In this document: in pieces, positions 12,530-14,930 of the stretch
Layout of the letters: each line of letters opens with the position of its first letter
Position numbering within the stretch: position 1 is the stretch's first letter
Assembly (NCBI GenBank): GCA_028696935.1
Contig: JAQVGE010000009.1
Span: 1 to 14,930, forward strand
Direction: 5' to 3'
DNA from: Minisyncoccota bacterium
GTDB lineage: Bacteria; Patescibacteria; Paceibacteria; UBA9973
Length of the DNA: 14,930 bases
Translations under genes and position numbers: made by a program
The notes under the pieces: model-generated
Database searches by the model: none
Told to the model about the DNA's origin: nothing
Seen by the model: only the letters and a program-made list of their open reading frames with translations

Positions 12530-12946
12530 TTATCGATGTAATCCTAATCTTTGACCTTGGCCTTGATTCTGGCCCTTGCCTAGACCACGTCTTTGCCCAT
12601 CAAGAGGTCTGTCACCACCACTTGTTCTTAATCCTAATTCTTTACGAATAGTATTCGCCTCTTTAATTTTCCCTTCTTGAGCCAATAGCCATGCCTCTCT
12701 GAATTTAGAAAAATTGTCTTGATTTATAACCTCATCAACTCTTCCATTTGGAGATCTCTCAGAAACTAAATCTCTCCACTTCTCGTAATTTCCTTCTTCC
12801 ATAACTTTGGTCATTTCTTCACTAAGCTCCTGATTGCAATTGGAACCTTTTTGAGAAAAATCACCTTGATAAGCAAAAACAATTGAACTAATACCGAGAC
12901 CTAAGACCAAAGCCATTAAACCACTCATCATTAATTTATTTTTCAT
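12530..12946 (-). CDS. Small secreted protein of the ECF module
   Basis: 138 residues. An N-terminal signal peptide (KNKLMMSGLMALVLGLGISSIVFA) has a likely cut after Ala25. The mature part has a helical middle (about 38-105) with NYEKWRDLVSER, NFSKFREAWLLAQEGKIKEA and ELGL, a pattern I recall from short exported proteins of Parcubacteria-type genomes. A Gly/Gln/Arg-rich tail (GKGQNQGQGQRLGLHR) follows. One cysteine (Cys37) remains after cleavage. No enzyme motif was seen. It lies downstream of a sigma factor and membrane protein and has its own copy of the two-block ECF-type motif, so it is probably a target of that sigma factor. Confidence 0.85.
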   Translation of the reverse strand: MKNKLMMSGLMALVLGLGISSIVFAYQGDFSQKGSNCNQELSEEMTKVMEEGNYEKWRDLVSERSPNGRVDEVINQDNFSKFREAWLLAQEGKIKEANTIRKELGLRTSGGDRPLDGQRRGLGKGQNQGQGQRLGLHR

Positions 12947-12998
12947 ATTTATTTTATCTCTTAAAATGAGATTTTTTATTATTAATTAAGCTAATAAA

Positions 12999-13021
12999 TG
13001 TAGATAATCATTTTCTCTACA
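12999..13021 (-). other. Hairpin in the 5' leader of the secreted-protein mRNA
   Basis: TGTAGA (12999-13004) pairs with TCTACA (13016-13021) around an 11-nt loop, just after the predicted start of transcription. The leader of about 75 nt also contains ATCTC and GAGAT, which can pair near the start codon. The effect is unknown; the 6-bp stem is weak. Confidence 0.3.
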
Positions 13022-13029
13022 CTTATTAT

Positions 13030-13060
13030 TACGCAAGAGTTTAATAATTTATCTCATTTT
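13030..13060 (-). promoter_or_regulatory. Two-block ECF-type promoter motif, copy 1 (secreted-protein gene)
   Basis: Minus strand: AAAATGAGATAA (13060-13049), 12-nt spacer, TTGCGTA (13036-13030). The same two blocks at the same spacing stand before the sigma gene. The first block is exactly the last codons of the membrane protein (Lys-Met-Arg-stop), so the promoter overlaps that gene. Transcription would start near 13023, giving a leader of about 75 nt. Confidence 0.7.
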
Positions 13061-13816
13061 GTAATCTAACCTAAAATCTCTATTTCCGTTTAGTGAATTC
13101 ATTCTACCAACATTGTTAAACCATGGTCTAATTTCTTCGGCAATAAAAACATACCCCCCTTCTTTTCTCCCAATTATCTTTATTTCTTGACCATTTTCCA
13201 AAACAATTTTAGGACTTATAAAAACATCATCCTTGTTTATTTTAATATTCCAAACTATATTATTTTTATCTTTTATTTCTAGTTTATCATCTTCAGCAAA
13301 AATAATTTCTCCGGACAAAAATCCCTGTTCTGGTTGCATCCACATAATTTCTCGGTCAAAAATAAAATTACGATAAATAGGAACATTCCTGTGTATAGAT
13401 TGTTCAATTTTATCCTCTATTCGAAGATAATAAATCAGTGAACCTAAAATAACTGTTATTAATAAATAGAAGCCAACAATTAACATAGCTCTATACCTAT
13501 AACCTAAATAGGTCTTTTTGTAATAAAATTCTCCCAGAAAAACAAAGAAACCCAAGCAAATAAACCAAAAATAAGGTAATGTTTGTAAAATAAAAGAAAA
13601 ACCGAATCTTCTATACAGACTCCAATCATTATTTACTAAAAAAGAGATTGTTATTGCAAAAGAAATCGACCCGATCACAATCGACAAAACAACTAAAAAC
13701 CAAAATAATAATTTTCTTAAATAAAAAAACTTCTTAGAAATTGGTCGGATGCCTTTTTCTTTTATTTTTTCTAAAGCTATTTGACTTATATTTTTATTCT
13801 CCATTTTATTTTTCAT
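13049..13816 (-). CDS. Three-helix membrane protein, probable anti-sigma factor
   Basis: 255 residues. A short cytoplasmic N-terminus (NISQIALEKIKEKGIRPISKKFFYLRK) is followed by three membrane segments (about 35-62, 72-96 and 108-130) and an extracytoplasmic part. That part contains a beta-rich, OB-like stretch (about 165-231: GEIIFAEDDKLEIKDK, then EIKIIGRKEGGYVFIAEEI). The gene overlaps the end of the sigma gene by 11 nt; a second ATG at 13804 lies one base after the sigma stop. This layout is typical for a membrane anti-sigma factor that holds its ECF sigma until a signal arrives. No zinc anti-sigma motif (HxxxCxxC) was seen, so the role rests on context and topology. Confidence 0.85.
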   Translation of the reverse strand: MKNKMENKNISQIALEKIKEKGIRPISKKFFYLRKLLFWFLVVLSIVIGSISFAITISFLVNNDWSLYRRFGFSFILQTLPYFWFICLGFFVFLGEFYYKKTYLGYRYRAMLIVGFYLLITVILGSLIYYLRIEDKIEQSIHRNVPIYRNFIFDREIMWMQPEQGFLSGEIIFAEDDKLEIKDKNNIVWNIKINKDDVFISPKIVLENGQEIKIIGRKEGGYVFIAEEIRPWFNNVGRMNSLNGNRDFRLDYKMR

Positions 13817-14381
13817 TAATTAATTTTTCATACTCGACCTTAAATAGTTTCTTACCCCTGGCTATTAAATTCCCAATTGTACTTACTGGCTTCTTTAAAA
13901 TATCAGCAATTTCAAGATATTCCTTTTCTTCTAAAAACCGAAGAATTAAAACCTCTCGGTATTTTTCACTCAAGAGGCTCAGAGCTTTTTCAATCTTTTT
14001 CTTTTCGTAAGAGATATCTATTTCCTTTTCTATGTCGAAAAGATCTTTCAAACCCTCCAAATCTTTATCCTCCAAATAAACAGTTGGACGAACAACCCTT
14101 TTTCTTATTTCGCTAACAGTTTGATTATGAGCTATTCGATAAATCCAAGAAGAAAATTTAAGACTGGGGTCAAAATCATTTAAATTATAATAAGTCTTTA
14201 TCAAGACTTCTTGAAGAACATCTTCTGTGTCTTCGCGAGAGAATTTAGATATTCTTTGTATGTATCTTAAAAGTTTTTCTTCATATCTTTTAGATAAACA
14301 AAAAAACCAATCAGCATCAATCAGTGCCTCCTTAACTAAATCAATATCTGATTTATTACCACAATCTTTATGATTAATCAT
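13806..14381 (-). CDS. ECF-type sigma factor (sigma-70 family)
   Basis: 191 residues. The sigma-2 domain (about 28-97) contains YIQRISKFSREDTEDVLQEVLIKTYYNL and the -10 recognition segment KFSSWIYRIAHNQTVSEIRKR. A linker follows, and then the sigma-4 domain (about 128-182), with LLSEKYREVLILRFLEEKEYLEIADILKKPVSTIGNLIARGKKLF forming the -35-binding helix-turn-helix. There is no sigma-3 domain, as in ECF factors. It is the first gene of a module with an overlapping membrane protein and a secreted protein. A motif shared with the secreted-protein gene lies 9 nt before its ATG, pointing to self-activation and a nearly leaderless mRNA. Confidence 0.95.
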   Translation of the reverse strand: MINHKDCGNKSDIDLVKEALIDADWFFCLSKRYEEKLLRYIQRISKFSREDTEDVLQEVLIKTYYNLNDFDPSLKFSSWIYRIAHNQTVSEIRKRVVRPTVYLEDKDLEGLKDLFDIEKEIDISYEKKKIEKALSLLSEKYREVLILRFLEEKEYLEIADILKKPVSTIGNLIARGKKLFKVEYEKLINEK

Positions 14382-14390
14382 CTAATATAG

Positions 14391-14421
14391 TACGCAAAAC
14401 GAGTTAATTTTATCTCATTTT
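14391..14421 (-). promoter_or_regulatory. Two-block ECF-type promoter motif, copy 2 (sigma gene)
   Basis: Minus strand: AAAATGAGATAA (14421-14410), 12-nt spacer, TTGCGTA (14397-14391), then 9 nt to the ATG at 14381. Both blocks and the spacing are identical to copy 1, while the middle differs. The GAGATAA block would be the -35 and TTGCGTA the -10 of the module's own sigma factor. Confidence 0.72.
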
Positions 14422-14447
14422 TATATATTCAGTCTAACATCTTTATT

Positions 14448-14485
14448 AAATAAAAGAAGCCTTGCTTAAAAATAAACAAGGCTTC
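14448..14485 (-). terminator. Intrinsic terminator downstream of the DedA-family gene
   Basis: Minus strand: GAAGCCTTG (14485-14477), 12-nt loop, CAAGGCTTC (14464-14456), then TTTTATTT. The stem is a perfect 9 bp. It separates the edge gene from the sigma operon. About 100 bp of G-poor sequence between it and the gene's stop shows nothing else recognisable. Confidence 0.75.
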
Positions 14486-14583
14486 AAACCCAACTAGACT
14501 AAACCGAACCTCAATCAAACACTAAGTCAACTAAAAAATGAAAAACAAATTTTACTTCAATTTAACTGAAACAAATGGGTAGT

Positions 14584-14930
14584 CTAAGTCAAGCGCTTAC
14601 TTCCGTTCTTTAAAAAAACTATTATTTTCTTCCAAAAAATAACAATTAGAACAATTACAACAAAACCTCCTATCAAAGAAATTCGTCCCAAAATAGTATT
14701 AACTGCCTGCCAACTTGATCTAAAAATATGTCCAATTAAACTGTAGAAAAAGACTTGGGCTAATGTTCCCAAAGACTCATGGATAAGATATTTTCGATAA
14801 GACACTTTCCCTAAACCAGCTAAGAGATTTATCACTGAAGTAGAGATGGCATCAAAACGACTTATAAAAATGATAAACCCTGGTTGCCTGCGAAATTTAT
14901 CTTCTATTAAATTAAATGTTCTTGATTCTA
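14584..14930 (-). CDS. DedA/VTT-domain membrane protein, C-terminal part (runs off the right edge)
   Basis: The open frame continues upstream without a stop to the edge of the window. Its last 115 residues are present, from ESRTFNLIEDKFRRQPG through FIIFISRFDAISTSVINLLAGLGKVSYRKYLIHESLG to the end. The order R-F, then N-L-L-A-G, then S-Y-R-K, then a glycine-containing helix matches the VTT (SNARE-associated, DedA/TMEM41) core. Two further membrane segments follow (about AQVFFYSLIGHIF and ISLIGGFVVIVLIVIFW), with a basic C-terminal tail. Relatives act as lipid or small-molecule transporters in the cytoplasmic membrane. The GTG at 14835 is an internal valine codon, not the start. Confidence 0.85.
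   Translation of the reverse strand, partial: ESRTFNLIEDKFRRQPGFIIFISRFDAISTSVINLLAGLGKVSYRKYLIHESLGTLAQVFFYSLIGHIFRSSWQAVNTILGRISLIGGFVVIVLIVIFWKKIIVFLKNGSKRLT

Noticed and set aside
12955..12972. Third copy of the ECF-type motif near the secreted-protein start
   Set aside because: Fragments of the first block (ATCTC, AAAATGAGAT) occur in both directions, but TTGCGTA is missing at the right spacing.
14538..14582. Plus-strand 14-codon frame MKNKFYFNLTETNG
   Set aside because: No promoter or ribosome-binding site was seen, and a frame this short is expected by chance in AT-rich DNA.
14584..14835. A complete 83-residue protein starting at the GTG at 14835
   Set aside because: The same frame continues without a stop to the right edge and upstream residues fit the VTT family, so the GTG is an internal Val codon.
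1..14930. tRNA, rRNA, CRISPR array, phage or toxin-antitoxin genes
   Set aside because: No cloverleaf-like sequences, regularly spaced repeats or recognisable proteins of these kinds were found on either strand by eye.

Overview
The window looks like a chromosomal piece of a small-genome, AT-rich bacterium, most likely a member of the Candidate Phyla Radiation (Patescibacteria, Parcubacteria-like). This is inferred from the very low GC, tight packing, starts without clear Shine-Dalgarno sequences, divergent short versions of housekeeping enzymes, and many genes for handling nucleotides. No phage, plasmid, CRISPR, tRNA or rRNA genes were seen.

Layout. (1) 1-2322, minus strand: the start of isoleucyl-tRNA synthetase, an intergenic spacer that may hold a small plus-strand RNA, and arginyl-tRNA synthetase. 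(2) 2323-2460: a spacer filled by an imperfect long palindrome with a GC-rich core. (3) 2461-7605: a thymidylate, folate and nucleotide-pool block. The minus-strand operon glyA - NUDIX - DUF1599/MazG-like protein - dut diverges from thyA-folA on the plus strand. thyA-folA converges on a dCMP deaminase and P-loop nucleotide-kinase pair. Together these genes make dUMP (from dCMP and dUTP), methylate it, regenerate tetrahydrofolate, probably phosphorylate nucleotides, and remove non-canonical nucleotides. (4) 7635-9504: a CPBP membrane protease and a membrane-anchored HtrA protease. (5) 9586-11994: a PduO-type cobalamin adenosyltransferase, an orphan 88-residue protein with its own promoter and terminator, class-2-like dihydroorotate dehydrogenase, and a glutaredoxin. 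The adenosyltransferase and glutaredoxin would fit a B12-dependent ribonucleotide reductase located elsewhere, which is an inference. (6) 11989-12113: a 113-bp MITE-like insertion with 12-bp terminal inverted repeats and a 6-bp target duplication that contains the glutaredoxin start codon. (7) 12140-14381: an ArsR regulator with a metal-sensor-type operator, then an ECF sigma factor - membrane protein (probable anti-sigma) - secreted protein module. (8) The right edge cuts a DedA/VTT-family membrane protein.

The main non-coding signals are these: a shared two-block motif in front of the sigma gene and the secreted-protein gene that looks like the ECF promoter; several promoters whose -10 box lies exactly 6 nt before the ATG, predicting leaderless mRNAs; a perfect 36-bp palindrome that ends both folA and the convergent kinase gene and makes both proteins end in the same five residues; and the MITE-like insertion.
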